Below, in pieces: positions 5,780-12,970 of a stretch of DNA of 15,040 nt. Position numbers and translations under genes: made by a program. Origin of the DNA: Leptolyngbyaceae cyanobacterium CSSed165cm_216 (GTDB lineage Bacteria; Cyanobacteriota; Cyanobacteriia; Phormidesmidales; Phormidesmidaceae); NCBI GenBank assembly GCA_007135385.1, contig SLIY01000219.1:1-15040 (forward strand), given 5' to 3'. The stretch's first letter is position 1. Each line of letters starts with the position of its first letter. The notes beneath the pieces were generated by a model, which searched no databases, had not been told where the DNA came from, and was given only the letters and a program-made list of their open reading frames with translations.

Positions 5780-7267
5780 ATGACGCCACCGCCATCCTCT
5801 GCCTTGACTTCTGCGCCTGTTTCGATGCCCGAACTGGACATTACCCTGACCAAAACCAAAACCATGGTCAAACCGGCGGGCGGTGGCTGTAGCAGTACTG
5901 CTGGCTGCACCACCAAAACCGACGCTGTGATCAGCGACAGCATGAAGGCCCGGATTGAACAGCATCCTTGCTACAGCGAAGCGGCCCACCACCACTATGC
6001 CCGTATGCATGTGGCGGTGGCCCCCGCTTGCAACATTCAGTGCAATTACTGCAACCGTAAGTACGACTGCGCCAACGAAAGCCGTCCTGGTGTGGTCAGC
6101 GAATTGCTCACTCCTGAAGAAGCGGCCCACAAGGTATTAGTCGTCGCGGGCAAGATTCCCCAAATGACTGTACTGGGCATTGCTGGCCCCGGCGTCCCCC
6201 TAGCCGACCCCGAAAAAACCTTCCGTACGTTTGAGCTGATTGCCGAGCAGGCCCCTGATATCAAGCTTTGCCTCTCCACCAACGGCCTTATGCTGCCCGA
6301 CTATATCGATCGGATCAAAGCCCTCAATATCGACCACGTCACCATCACTATTAATATGGTGGACCCCACCATTGGGGAAAAAATTTACCCCTGGGTACAC
6401 TATCGCCGCAAGCGCTACCAGGGCATCGAAGGCGTCCGTATCCTGCATGAACGTCAGATGGAAGGACTGCAGGCCCTGAAAGAGGCAGACATCCTTTGCA
6501 AGGTCAATTCGGTACTCATTCCCGGCATCAACGACGAGCACATGCCCGAGGTCAATGCGGCGATTCGGGAGCGGGGTGCGTTTTTGCATAACATCATGCC
6601 CCTGATTTCCGCCCCCGAGCACGGTACCTACTTTGGCCTGAACGGTCAGCGTGGCCCCAACCCCAAAGAGCTGAAGCAGGTGCAGGACAACTGCGCTGGC
6701 AACCTGAAGCTGATGCGCCACTGCCGTCAGTGTCGTGCCGATGCCGTGGGCTTACTGGGCGAAGACCGTAGCCAAGAGTTTACCAAGCAGAAGTTCATGG
6801 ACATGCCCGTGGACTACAGCCTGGAAGCTCGCCAGGCCGTTCATCTCAGCATTGAGCAAGAAAAAGCGGCTGTTGTGGCCAAGCGAGAATCTGCTGCCCG
6901 CGTTCCTGCTGCTCTCGCTGAAACTTCTCCCAAAGTCTTCGTTGCGATCGCCACTAAAGGCGGCGGTATTGTCAACCAGCACTTCGGCCATGCCAAAGAA
7001 TTCATGATCTACGAAGTAGACGCTGCCGAAGTTAAGTTCGTTAGCCACCGCAAAGTCGCTGACTATTGCCAGGGCGGCTACGGCGAAGAGGCGATGCTCA
7101 CCGGCATCATCGACACCATTGCCGACTGCAAAGCGGTGCTGGCCGCCAAGGTCGGCCCCTGCCCCACGAAGCAACTTCAGGAAGCGGGGCTGGTGGTGGT
7201 GGAAGACTACGACGTGATCGAAACTGTGGCCCGGCGGTTCTACGACGAACATGTGTTGAAGCGGTAG
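5780..7267 (+). CDS. nifB: NifB, nitrogenase iron-molybdenum cofactor biosynthesis radical SAM protein
   Basis: Builds NifB-co, the 8Fe-9S-C precursor of FeMo-co, from [4Fe-4S] clusters with S-adenosylmethionine. The 495 residues show the N-terminal motif HPCYSE (62-67), the radical SAM triad C84-X3-C88-X2-C91 (CNIQCNYC), the SAM-binding AGPG region (135-138), and late cysteines C305 and CRQC (315-318) that bind further clusters. A NifX/NafY-like cofactor-binding domain fused at the C-terminus spans about 385-490 (KVFVAIATKGGG, HFGHAKEF). This fused form is usual in cyanobacteria. The start is uncertain: no ribosome-binding site precedes the ATG at 5780, and in-frame ATGs at residues 16 and 29 are alternatives; the first 35 residues are poorly conserved, while GGGCSSTAGC resembles other cyanobacterial N-termini. 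First gene of the nif cluster; fdxN follows after 109 bases. Confidence 0.97.
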   Translation: MTPPPSSALTSAPVSMPELDITLTKTKTMVKPAGGGCSSTAGCTTKTDAVISDSMKARIEQHPCYSEAAHHHYARMHVAVAPACNIQCNYCNRKYDCANESRPGVVSELLTPEEAAHKVLVVAGKIPQMTVLGIAGPGVPLADPEKTFRTFELIAEQAPDIKLCLSTNGLMLPDYIDRIKALNIDHVTITINMVDPTIGEKIYPWVHYRRKRYQGIEGVRILHERQMEGLQALKEADILCKVNSVLIPGINDEHMPEVNAAIRERGAFLHNIMPLISAPEHGTYFGLNGQRGPNPKELKQVQDNCAGNLKLMRHCRQCRADAVGLLGEDRSQEFTKQKFMDMPVDYSLEARQAVHLSIEQEKAAVVAKRESAARVPAALAETSPKVFVAIATKGGGIVNQHFGHAKEFMIYEVDAAEVKFVSHRKVADYCQGGYGEEAMLTGIIDTIADCKAVLAAKVGPCPTKQLQEAGLVVVEDYDVIETVARRFYDEHVLKR

Positions 7268-7272
7268 GTCAA

Positions 7273-7347
7273 TTTTAGATTTTGGATTTTGGATTGGGTT
7301 TATCAATCCCCTCCTCCAAAATCCCCCACAGCCCCTCTCCAAAATCC
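7273..7347. repeat. Heptad repeats and inverted partners between nifB and fdxN
   Basis: TTTTAGATTTTGGATTTTGG-type heptads (7273-7298) are followed by two copies of the inverted form TCCAAAATCC (7315-7324 and 7338-7347). GGATTTTGGA at 7284-7293 is a perfect 10-bp complement of either copy, so two alternative hairpins can form just after nifB. Confidence 0.75.
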
Positions 7348-7376
7348 CCAATCCACAATCCCCAGAGGCTCCTCCC

Positions 7377-7748
7377 ATGACCTACACCATCACCCAAAAC
7401 TGTATCGGTTGCCAGCGCTGCCTCTCAGCCTGCCCAACCGGAGCCATTCAGACCGATGGAACGGCCTTCTGGATTGCGATCGATCGTTGCAACCAGTGCC
7501 AGGACTCCCACGGGGTACCCCAGTGCTGGGCCTCCTGTCCCACCAACGAAGGCTGTGTGCCATTAGCCGCAGCAGCCACAGCGGTACCCCTAACCTCCAT
7601 CTCTGAGACCTCAGGGGACTACTGGGAGGCGTGGTTTGCCACCTATACCCGCATGGTCGCCCGGCTTCAGGGGGTGCAGGAAAACGGGTATTGGCACGAC
7701 TGGTTTGATGGCTATGCCCAGACTCTGAAGCGATTGCAAACAACCTAA
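7377..7748 (+). CDS. fdxN: FdxN, 2[4Fe-4S] ferredoxin of the nif cluster
   Basis: Small electron carrier of 123 residues, thought to feed electrons to NifB or otherwise serve FeMo-co synthesis. The first cluster motif is classical: C9-X2-C12-X2-C15-X3-C19-Pro. The second is expanded: C38-X2-C41-X8-C50-X3-C54-Pro, with an extra C60. This long second loop is typical of nif-associated bacterial-type ferredoxins. The C-terminal half (about 70-123) is Trp/Tyr-rich and cluster-free (YWEAWFATYTRMVARL, GYWHDWFDGYAQTL). The ATG at 7377 fits the family start MTYTIT; no clear ribosome-binding site. It lies between nifB and nifS as in other cyanobacteria. Confidence 0.95.
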   Translation: MTYTITQNCIGCQRCLSACPTGAIQTDGTAFWIAIDRCNQCQDSHGVPQCWASCPTNEGCVPLAAAATAVPLTSISETSGDYWEAWFATYTRMVARLQGVQENGYWHDWFDGYAQTLKRLQTT

Positions 7749-7751
7749 TTA

Positions 7752-7824
7752 AGTTTTGAATTCTTAGTTTTGAGTTTTGAGTTCTTACGAAATCACTCCC
7801 ACTCAAAATTCAAAACTCAAAACT
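7752..7824. repeat. Long inverted repeat of AGTTTTG heptads between fdxN and nifS
   Basis: AGTTTTGAGTTTTGA (7766-7780) is the perfect 15-bp complement of TCAAAACTCAAAACT (7810-7824). The pairing can extend further with a wobble, and both arms are built from a seven-base unit. A related fragment (GTTTGAGTTTTGAATTC) recurs after nifZ at 14943-14959. It could form a hairpin at the 3' end of the fdxN message. Confidence 0.85.
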
Positions 7825-7836
7825 TTCCCCCACCAC

Positions 7837-7865
7837 CCATCCACCCATCCACCCATCCACTCACC
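7837..7865. repeat. CCCATCCA tandem repeat directly before nifS
   Basis: Three to four copies of the eight-base unit ACCCATCC run up to the nifS start codon (ending CCACTCACC then ATG). No ribosome-binding site is left ahead of nifS. Confidence 0.75.
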
Positions 7866-9059
7866 ATGCTCACCTACCTCGACAACAACGCCACCACTCG
7901 CACCGACCCTGCTGTTCTAGAGGCCATGCTGCCCTACCTGAGTGAGCTGTACGGCAATCCCTCGTCGATGCACAGCTTTGGCGGTCAAGTCGGAGCCGTG
8001 ATTGAAGAGGCTCGCGAACAGGTGGCTAACCTGCTGGGGGCTGAGCCGACGGAGATTATCTTCAACAGCTGCGGCAGTGAGGGCAATAACACCGCTATCC
8101 ATGCAGCCCTGGCGGCCCAGCCGGAGAAGCGGCACATTGTTACTACAGCGGTAGAGCACCCAGCCATCCTGGCGGTGTGCAAGCACCTGGAAAAGAAGGG
8201 CTATGGCGTCACCTACCTATCCGTAGATGAGCGGGGCGAGTTGGACCTGCTGGAGTTGGAGGCGGCGATGACCGGCGGCACCGCCCTGGTCACCACCATG
8301 GTCGCCAACAACGAAACCGGGGTAATTTTTCCGGTGGAGCAGATTGGGGCGATCGCCAAAGCTTACGGGGCCACCTTCCATGTCGATGCCGTCCAGGCGG
8401 TGGGCAAGGTGCCCATCAACCTGAGCCAAAGCAGCATCGACCTGCTCACCCTCTCCGGCCACAAGCTGCACGCCCCCAAGGGTATCGGTGCCCTCTATGT
8501 GCGTAAAGGCTATCGCTTCCGCCCCTTCTTGCTAGGGGGCCATCAGGAGCGGGGCCGCCGGGCCGGTACCCACAACGTGCCTGCCATTGTGGCCCTGGGC
8601 AAAGCCGCTGAACTGGCCCAAACCCATCTGGCCTATGTCAAGCGCGAGGCTGACCTGCGAGACAGGTTGGAGCACGGCATTCTGGCCACCATCTCCGACA
8701 CCGTGGTCAACGGCGGTGGTGCCCCTCGCCTGCCCAACACCACCAACATCGGCTTCAAATACATCGAAGGGGAAGCCATCTTGTTCATGCTCAACAAGCA
8801 TGGTATTTGCGCCTCCTCCGGCTCCGCTTGTACTTCCGGCAGTCTCGATCCCTCCCATGTACTCACCGCCATGGGCCTGCCCTATACCACCCTGCACGGC
8901 TCCATTCGGTTTAGCCTGTCCCGTTACACAACAGAAGCCGAAATTGGCCAGGTGCTGGCCGTCATGCCCGATATCGTCGAACGCCTCCGCGCCATGTCGC
9001 CCTTTAGCAATGACCAGGCAGGGTGGTTGCAGGAGCGAGATTTAGCCATTGTGACCTGA
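7866..9059 (+). CDS. nifS: NifS, cysteine desulfurase
   Basis: PLP enzyme that takes sulfur from cysteine and passes it, as a persulfide, to NifU. The protein is 397 residues, close to the family norm. MLTYLDNNATT at the ATG at 7866 is the classic NifS start. The frame is open 32 codons further upstream from an ATG at 7770, but that extension is translated repeat DNA and I reject it. Visible features are the PLP-lysine motif SGHKLHAPKG with Lys200, the cofactor-contacting motifs EHP (97-99) and DAVQAVGK (174-181), RRAGTHN (231-237), and the catalytic Cys322 in SGSACTSGS. It precedes nifU, its working partner. Confidence 0.97.
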   Translation: MLTYLDNNATTRTDPAVLEAMLPYLSELYGNPSSMHSFGGQVGAVIEEAREQVANLLGAEPTEIIFNSCGSEGNNTAIHAALAAQPEKRHIVTTAVEHPAILAVCKHLEKKGYGVTYLSVDERGELDLLELEAAMTGGTALVTTMVANNETGVIFPVEQIGAIAKAYGATFHVDAVQAVGKVPINLSQSSIDLLTLSGHKLHAPKGIGALYVRKGYRFRPFLLGGHQERGRRAGTHNVPAIVALGKAAELAQTHLAYVKREADLRDRLEHGILATISDTVVNGGGAPRLPNTTNIGFKYIEGEAILFMLNKHGICASSGSACTSGSLDPSHVLTAMGLPYTTLHGSIRFSLSRYTTEAEIGQVLAVMPDIVERLRAMSPFSNDQAGWLQERDLAIVT

Positions 9060-9062
9060 GGC

Positions 9063-9200
9063 GGTTTTGGATTTTAGATTTTGGATTTTGGATTGCCTTC
9101 TTCCTCCGAAATCCCTAATCGAAATCCTCCAATCGCCATTCCAAAATCTCTCCTTCTCCGAGGAGAACCGAAAGATCTAAAATCGCCAATCCAAAATTCC
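9063..9200. repeat. Heptad repeats with inverted partners between nifS and nifU
   Basis: TTTTGGA-type heptads (9063-9094) are followed by inverted forms up to 9200. GATTTTAGAT (9070-9079) pairs with ATCTAAAATC (9175-9184), and ATTTTGGATT (9085-9094) pairs with AATCCAAAAT (9188-9197). The second pairing is outside the first in the 3' arm but inside it in the 5' arm, so the two compete. The gap is 161 bases and has no other visible content. Confidence 0.75.
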
Positions 9201-9220
9201 TTCATTCCCCCGAAACCACC

Positions 9221-10114
9221 ATGTGGGACTACTCTGAAAAAGTACTCGAACTCTTCTACAATCCCCTAAACCAGGGCTCTATTGATGACCCGAACCAACC
9301 GGATGTGGCGGTAGTGTTCGGTGAAGTGGGCAGTATTGCCTGTGGCGATGCTTTGCGCTTGCACCTGAAGGTTCAGCCATCTACCGACAGCATTTTAGAT
9401 GCAAGGTTTCAGACCTTTGGCTGCACCAGTGCGATCGCCTCCTCCTCCGCCCTGACCGAAATTATCAAAGGCCGCACGCTGGATCAGGCCTTGCACATCA
9501 CCAACCGCGACATCGCTGACTTCCTCGGCGGCCTGCCGGAAGCCAAGATGCACTGCTCGGTGATGGGCCAGGAAGCCCTGGAGGCAGCGATCTACAAGTA
9601 TCGCGGCATCGAAGTGGAGCACCACGAGGAGGATGACGGCACCCTGGTGTGCACGTGCTACGGCATTTCGGAGAAGAAAATCCGGCGGGCGATCGCCGAA
9701 AACGACCTCTCTACCGTGGAGCAGGTGACCAACTACGTCAAAGCTGGTGGCGGCTGCGGCTCCTGCCTGGCTGGTATCGAAGACTTGATTTTGGACGCCC
9801 AACAGTCCGTCGAAACCGTCCGAGCTGCCGCCGAACTGGCCGTAGAACGGGAGCAAGGCATTCAACCCCCCATCTCTCTGACCAACCTGCAAAAAATCAC
9901 GATGATTCAGACCGTTCTCGACAAAGAGGTCCGCCCCGTGCTGGTTGCCGACGGTGGCGATGTCAGCTTGCACGACGTAGAGGGCGATCGCGTTCTGGTC
10001 AAACTCCAAGGCGCCTGCGGCTCCTGCCCCAGCAGCACCGAAACGCTGAAATATGCGATCGAGGCGAAATTGCAGGATCTGGTGTTGCCGTCCCTCGTGG
10101 TCGAAGCGATTTAA
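9221..10114 (+). CDS. nifU: NifU, nitrogenase Fe-S cluster scaffold
   Basis: Three-domain scaffold of 297 residues that assembles Fe-S clusters with sulfur from NifS and passes them to nitrogenase proteins. The N-terminal IscU-like domain (1-130) has Cys41, Cys68 and Cys112. The central BFD-like permanent [2Fe-2S] domain has Cys144, Cys146, Cys179 and Cys182 (CTCYGIS, GGGCGSC). The C-terminal Nfu domain (about 225-297) has the C266-X2-C269 pair (GACGSCP). The ATG at 9221 gives the standard MWDYSEKV start. All ligands are intact. It is followed by a 256-base gap before nifH. Confidence 0.97.
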   Translation: MWDYSEKVLELFYNPLNQGSIDDPNQPDVAVVFGEVGSIACGDALRLHLKVQPSTDSILDARFQTFGCTSAIASSSALTEIIKGRTLDQALHITNRDIADFLGGLPEAKMHCSVMGQEALEAAIYKYRGIEVEHHEEDDGTLVCTCYGISEKKIRRAIAENDLSTVEQVTNYVKAGGGCGSCLAGIEDLILDAQQSVETVRAAAELAVEREQGIQPPISLTNLQKITMIQTVLDKEVRPVLVADGGDVSLHDVEGDRVLVKLQGACGSCPSSTETLKYAIEAKLQDLVLPSLVVEAI

Positions 10115-10144
10115 TTTCGATGCCTCAAGCTACGGTTCTCGCCA

Positions 10145-10172
10145 GAATCCAAAATCGCCAATCCAAAATTCC
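10145..10172. repeat. Inverted-orientation heptads (AATCCAAAAT) after nifU
   Basis: AATCCAAAATCGCC is followed by AATCCAAAATT, the reverse complement of the heptads seen in the nifB-fdxN and nifS-nifU gaps. The same AATCGCCAATCCAAAATTCC string also stands at 9181-9200 before nifU, so the element has been copied between gaps. Confidence 0.75.
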
Positions 10173-10179
10173 CCCAGAC

Positions 10180-10211
10180 CCACCCCTAGCCCCTCCCAAG
10201 AGGGGAACCGG
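10180..10211. repeat. Dispersed hairpin repeat, copy 2 (upstream of nifH)
   Basis: Second copy of the element at 5671-5701. It holds the hairpin CCCCTC (10190-10195), loop CCAA, GAGGGG (10200-10205), followed by the same AACCGG. It lies about 160 bases before nifH, in the gap where a nifH promoter or an mRNA processing site would be expected. Confidence 0.8.
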
Positions 10212-10356
10212 ACACCCCATCCCCCCATCTATCTATGCACGCCCTAATTCCCTCCGCCGGACGCGATCCACCGGCCTAACCCCAACCTTTCCCCAGGCCC
10301 GTGCCTGCTCCGAGATCACGAACGTTTCATTCCCTTCAAACCCGAATCTCAAACCT

Positions 10357-10362
10357 AGGAGA
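10357..10362 (+). promoter_or_regulatory. Strong ribosome-binding site of nifH
   Basis: AGGAGA lies 8 bases ahead of the nifH ATG. It fixes the start and contrasts with nifB, fdxN, nifS, nifU and nifZ, which have no recognisable Shine-Dalgarno sequence. This fits the high expression needed for dinitrogenase reductase. Confidence 0.85.
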
Positions 10363-10370
10363 AATCCACC

Positions 10371-11243
10371 ATGAGACAGATTGCATTTTACGGAAAAGGC
10401 GGTATCGGTAAATCCACTACCTCCCAAAATACCCTGGCCGCCATGGCCGAACTGGGTCAGCGCATCATGATTGTGGGCTGCGACCCGAAAGCAGATTCCA
10501 CTCGTTTGATGCTCCACAGCAAAGCTCAAACTTCTGTGCTGCAACTGGCCGCCGAACTCGGTGCCGTTGAAGATGTCGAACTTGAGCAAGTGCTGCAAGA
10601 AGGCTATCGCGGCGTTAAGTGCGTTGAGTCGGGCGGCCCAGAGCCCGGTGTTGGCTGTGCTGGTCGAGGCATTATCACCGCCATTAACTTCCTGGAAGAA
10701 GAAGGTGCTTACGAAGACCTAGATTTCGTTTCCTATGACGTACTAGGGGACGTGGTTTGCGGCGGTTTCGCCATGCCCATTCGGGAAGGCAAAGCCCAAG
10801 AGATTTACATTGTGGTTTCCGGCGAAATGATGGCCATGTATGCGGCCAACAACATTGCCCGAGGTGTACTCAAGTATGCCCAATCCGGCGGCGTGCGCCT
10901 AGGCGGCCTGATCTGCAATAGCCGTAATACCGACAAAGAAGTTGAGTTGATCGAAGAACTAGCCAGAAGACTCAACACCCAGATGATTCACTTTGTCCCC
11001 CGCGACAACGTGGTTCAACACGCCGAACTGCGCCGGATGACCGTGAACGAGTACGCTCCCGACAGCAAGCAAGCCAAAGAGTATGCGGCCCTCGCTGACA
11101 AGATCATCAACAACAAAAACCTCACCATCCCAACCCCCATCTCCATGGACGAACTGGAAGAGTTGTTGATTGAATTCGGCATCCTCGACAGCGACGAAAA
11201 ATATCAGGAGGCTCTAGCTCAAGAAGAAGCCGCTACCGTCTAA
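10371..11243 (+). CDS. nifH: NifH, nitrogenase iron protein
   Basis: Dinitrogenase reductase: a homodimer with one bridging [4Fe-4S] cluster that gives electrons to NifDK with MgATP hydrolysis. The 290 residues include the P-loop GKGGIGKST (8-16), switch residues in GCDPKADST (36-44), cluster ligands Cys96 (GVGCAGRG) and Cys130 (DVVCGGFAMP), and Arg99, the position ADP-ribosylated by DraT in some bacteria. The C-terminal tail (about 275-290, ending in EEAATV) is normal for cyanobacteria. The start is secured by the AGGAGA site. It is followed after 137 bases by nifD, with a long inverted repeat in between. Confidence 0.99.
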   Translation: MRQIAFYGKGGIGKSTTSQNTLAAMAELGQRIMIVGCDPKADSTRLMLHSKAQTSVLQLAAELGAVEDVELEQVLQEGYRGVKCVESGGPEPGVGCAGRGIITAINFLEEEGAYEDLDFVSYDVLGDVVCGGFAMPIREGKAQEIYIVVSGEMMAMYAANNIARGVLKYAQSGGVRLGGLICNSRNTDKEVELIEELARRLNTQMIHFVPRDNVVQHAELRRMTVNEYAPDSKQAKEYAALADKIINNKNLTIPTPISMDELEELLIEFGILDSDEKYQEALAQEEAATV

Positions 11244-11252
11244 AAACATTTC

Positions 11253-11330
11253 AGGTTTGACGACCCAGAAATCAGGCCAAATCACCTGCAAGCTAGCCCT
11301 AGGGCCAACCACTCTGACGTCGTCAAACCT
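11253..11330. repeat. 12-bp perfect inverted repeat between nifH and nifD
   Basis: AGGTTTGACGAC (11253-11264) and GTCGTCAAACCT (11319-11330) are perfect complements separated by 54 bases. The loop contains a second self-complementary site, GCCCTAGGGC (11296-11305). The structure starts 10 bases after the nifH stop and ends 50 bases before nifD. It has no following U-tract, so it looks more like a 3' stabilising or processing structure for nifH mRNA than a full terminator. Confidence 0.8.
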
Positions 11331-11380
11331 AACTTTTCCTGGCTACGAACTCCGTCTCCTAGATAAATTGAGAGGGCATT

Positions 11381-12826
11381 ATGACTACTGTAGACGATCG
11401 AAAAGAGCTGATTCAGGAGGTGCTTGAGGCCTATCCTGCTAAGGCTAAAAAGCTGCGGTCAAAGCACTTAGATGTTCACGCTGAAGGTGAATCTGACTGC
11501 GGCGCTAAATCCAACAAAAAATCTGTTCCCGGCGTGATGACCACCCGTGGCTGTGCCTTTGCGGGTGCGAAAGGGGTGGTCTATGGCCCCATCAAAGACA
11601 TGATTCACGTTAGCCACGGCCCGGTGGGTTGCGGTTACTATTCCTGGGCTGGTCGGCGTAACTACTACACCGGCACCACTGGGGTAGATAGCTTTGGCAC
11701 CATGCAATTCACCTCTGACTTCCAAGAGCGCGATATCGTCTTTGGCGGTGACAAAAAGCTGGCAAAGCTAATTGATGAAGCCGAAGAACTTTTCCCCCTC
11801 AACCAGGGCACTACCATTGAATCGGAATGTCCCGTTGGGCTCATTGGCGACGACATTGAAGCGGTCGCCCGGGCCAAGGCCAAGGAAACCGGCAAGCCAG
11901 TGATTCCGGTGCGTTGCGAAGGTTTCCGGGGCGTGTCCCAATCTTTGGGTCACCACATCGCCAACGACACCGTGCGTGACTGGGTGCTACCCAAGGCTGA
12001 TGACTATCGCAAACTGCCCGAAGGCTTTGAGCCCGGCCCTTACGACGTCAACATCATCGGTGACTACAACATTGGTGGTGACGCCTGGCCCAGCCGCAAA
12101 CTGCTGGAAGCCATCGGCCTGCGGGTGCTCTGCCACTTCTCTGGAGATGGCACCTTTAACGAAGTGGTGATGACGCCCCTGGCCAAAATTAACCTGATCC
12201 ACTGCTATCGGTCGATGAACTACATCTGCCGGTTCATGGAAGAAAAGTACGGCATTGGCTGGATGGAGTACAACTTCTTTGGGCCGACCCAAATTGCTAA
12301 ATCTCTACGCAAAATTGCCGAGCAGTTTGATGACGTTATTCAGGCCAAGGTGGAAGAGGTGATTACCTCTCACCAGGCTCGGGTAGATCAAATTATTGCT
12401 AAATATCGGCCTCGTTTGGAAGGCAAAACGGTAATGATTATGGTGGGTGGTCTGCGCCCCCGTCACGTCATCCCCGCCTTTGAAGACCTGGGTATGAATG
12501 TGATCGGCACGGGCTATGAATTTGGCCACGGAGATGACTATAAACGTACCCTCGAATATGTGAATGATGGCACCGTCATTTATGACGATGTGAGCGGCTA
12601 TGAGTTTGAGGAATTTGCTAAACAGCTCAAGCCTGACCTGATTGCCTCTGGGGTTAAGGAGAAGTACGTCTTCCAGAAGATGGCCGTACCGTTCCGCCAG
12701 ATGCACTCCTGGGATTACTCTGGCCCTTACCATGGCTACGAAGGCTTTGAAGTCTTTGCCCGCGATATGGACTTAGCCATTAATAATCCCACCTGGGGCC
12801 TGGTTAAAACCCCTTGGGAGCAATAA
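11381..12826 (+). CDS. nifD: NifD, nitrogenase molybdenum-iron protein alpha chain
   Basis: Alpha subunit of the dinitrogenase tetramer; holds FeMo-co and half of the P-cluster ligands. The 481 residues carry P-cluster cysteines C58 (TTRGCAFAG), C84 (GPVGCGYYS) and C150 (ESECPVGLIGDD). FeMo-co ligands are Cys275 (IHCYRSMNY) and His442 (QMHSWDYSGPY). Gln187 and His191 (SQSLGHH) correspond to the active-site Gln191/His195 of Azotobacter. The reading frame is continuous, so there is no nifD excision element of the kind found in many heterocystous cyanobacteria. A GAGAGGG sequence a few bases before the ATG acts as ribosome-binding site. nifK follows after 144 bases. Confidence 0.99.
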   Translation: MTTVDDRKELIQEVLEAYPAKAKKLRSKHLDVHAEGESDCGAKSNKKSVPGVMTTRGCAFAGAKGVVYGPIKDMIHVSHGPVGCGYYSWAGRRNYYTGTTGVDSFGTMQFTSDFQERDIVFGGDKKLAKLIDEAEELFPLNQGTTIESECPVGLIGDDIEAVARAKAKETGKPVIPVRCEGFRGVSQSLGHHIANDTVRDWVLPKADDYRKLPEGFEPGPYDVNIIGDYNIGGDAWPSRKLLEAIGLRVLCHFSGDGTFNEVVMTPLAKINLIHCYRSMNYICRFMEEKYGIGWMEYNFFGPTQIAKSLRKIAEQFDDVIQAKVEEVITSHQARVDQIIAKYRPRLEGKTVMIMVGGLRPRHVIPAFEDLGMNVIGTGYEFGHGDDYKRTLEYVNDGTVIYDDVSGYEFEEFAKQLKPDLIASGVKEKYVFQKMAVPFRQMHSWDYSGPYHGYEGFEVFARDMDLAINNPTWGLVKTPWEQ

Positions 12827-12839
12827 GAGAAGGTGCAGG

Positions 12840-12907
12840 GTATATGGTTCACGGTGCAAGCATTTCTCAACCGCCCACCGTAAACCGTATACCGCCCACC
12901 GTGAACC
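12840..12907. repeat. Two competing inverted repeats between nifD and nifK
   Basis: The segment 12840-12856 (ending GGTTCACGGTG) pairs with 12876-12892 (CACCGTAAACCGTATAC) over 17 positions with 15 matches. Its last 11 bases also pair perfectly with CACCGTGAACC at 12897-12907. The two 3' arms are direct repeats of each other (ACCGCCCACCGT(A/G)AACC). Only one stem can form at a time. No U-tract follows. Confidence 0.8.
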
Positions 12908-12912
12908 CCCTC

Positions 12913-12925
12913 CCCATCCACTCAC
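12913..12925. repeat. CCCATCCACTCAC element before nifK
   Basis: A single copy of the CCATCCACT-type unit, shared with the gaps before nifB, nifS and nifZ. Confidence 0.6.
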
Positions 12926-12958
12926 GCATCCCCCTGCCTACCCTATTTCCCTCCCCAT

Positions 12959-12964
12959 AAGGAG
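12959..12964 (+). promoter_or_regulatory. Ribosome-binding site of nifK
   Basis: AAGGAG lies 6 bases before the nifK ATG. The bases just before the start (AGCATT then ATGACT) resemble those of nifD (GGCATT then ATGACT), so the two subunit genes share a similar initiation region. Confidence 0.85.
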
Positions 12965-12970
12965 AGCATT

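Noticed and set aside
6200..6721. 173-codon antisense ORF inside nifB (and similar long antisense ORFs in nifU, nifK and the nifB 3' half)
   Set aside because: These are shadows of strongly conserved coding genes in GC-rich DNA, with no independent protein signal.
7273..7363. Possible CRISPR array from repeated TTTTGGA/CCAAAAT units
   Set aside because: The units are seven-base tandem or inverted heptads with no unique spacers of constant length and no cas genes.
7770..7865. Upstream in-frame extension of nifS from an ATG at 7770
   Set aside because: The extra 32 residues are translated heptad and CCCATCCA repeat DNA; MLTYLDNNATT at 7866 is the conserved NifS start.
10115..10370. A sigma-54 -24/-12 promoter before nifH
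   Set aside because: I could not find a TGGC-N7-TGC type element in the expected position, and cyanobacteria lack sigma-54; nif control there is by other factors.
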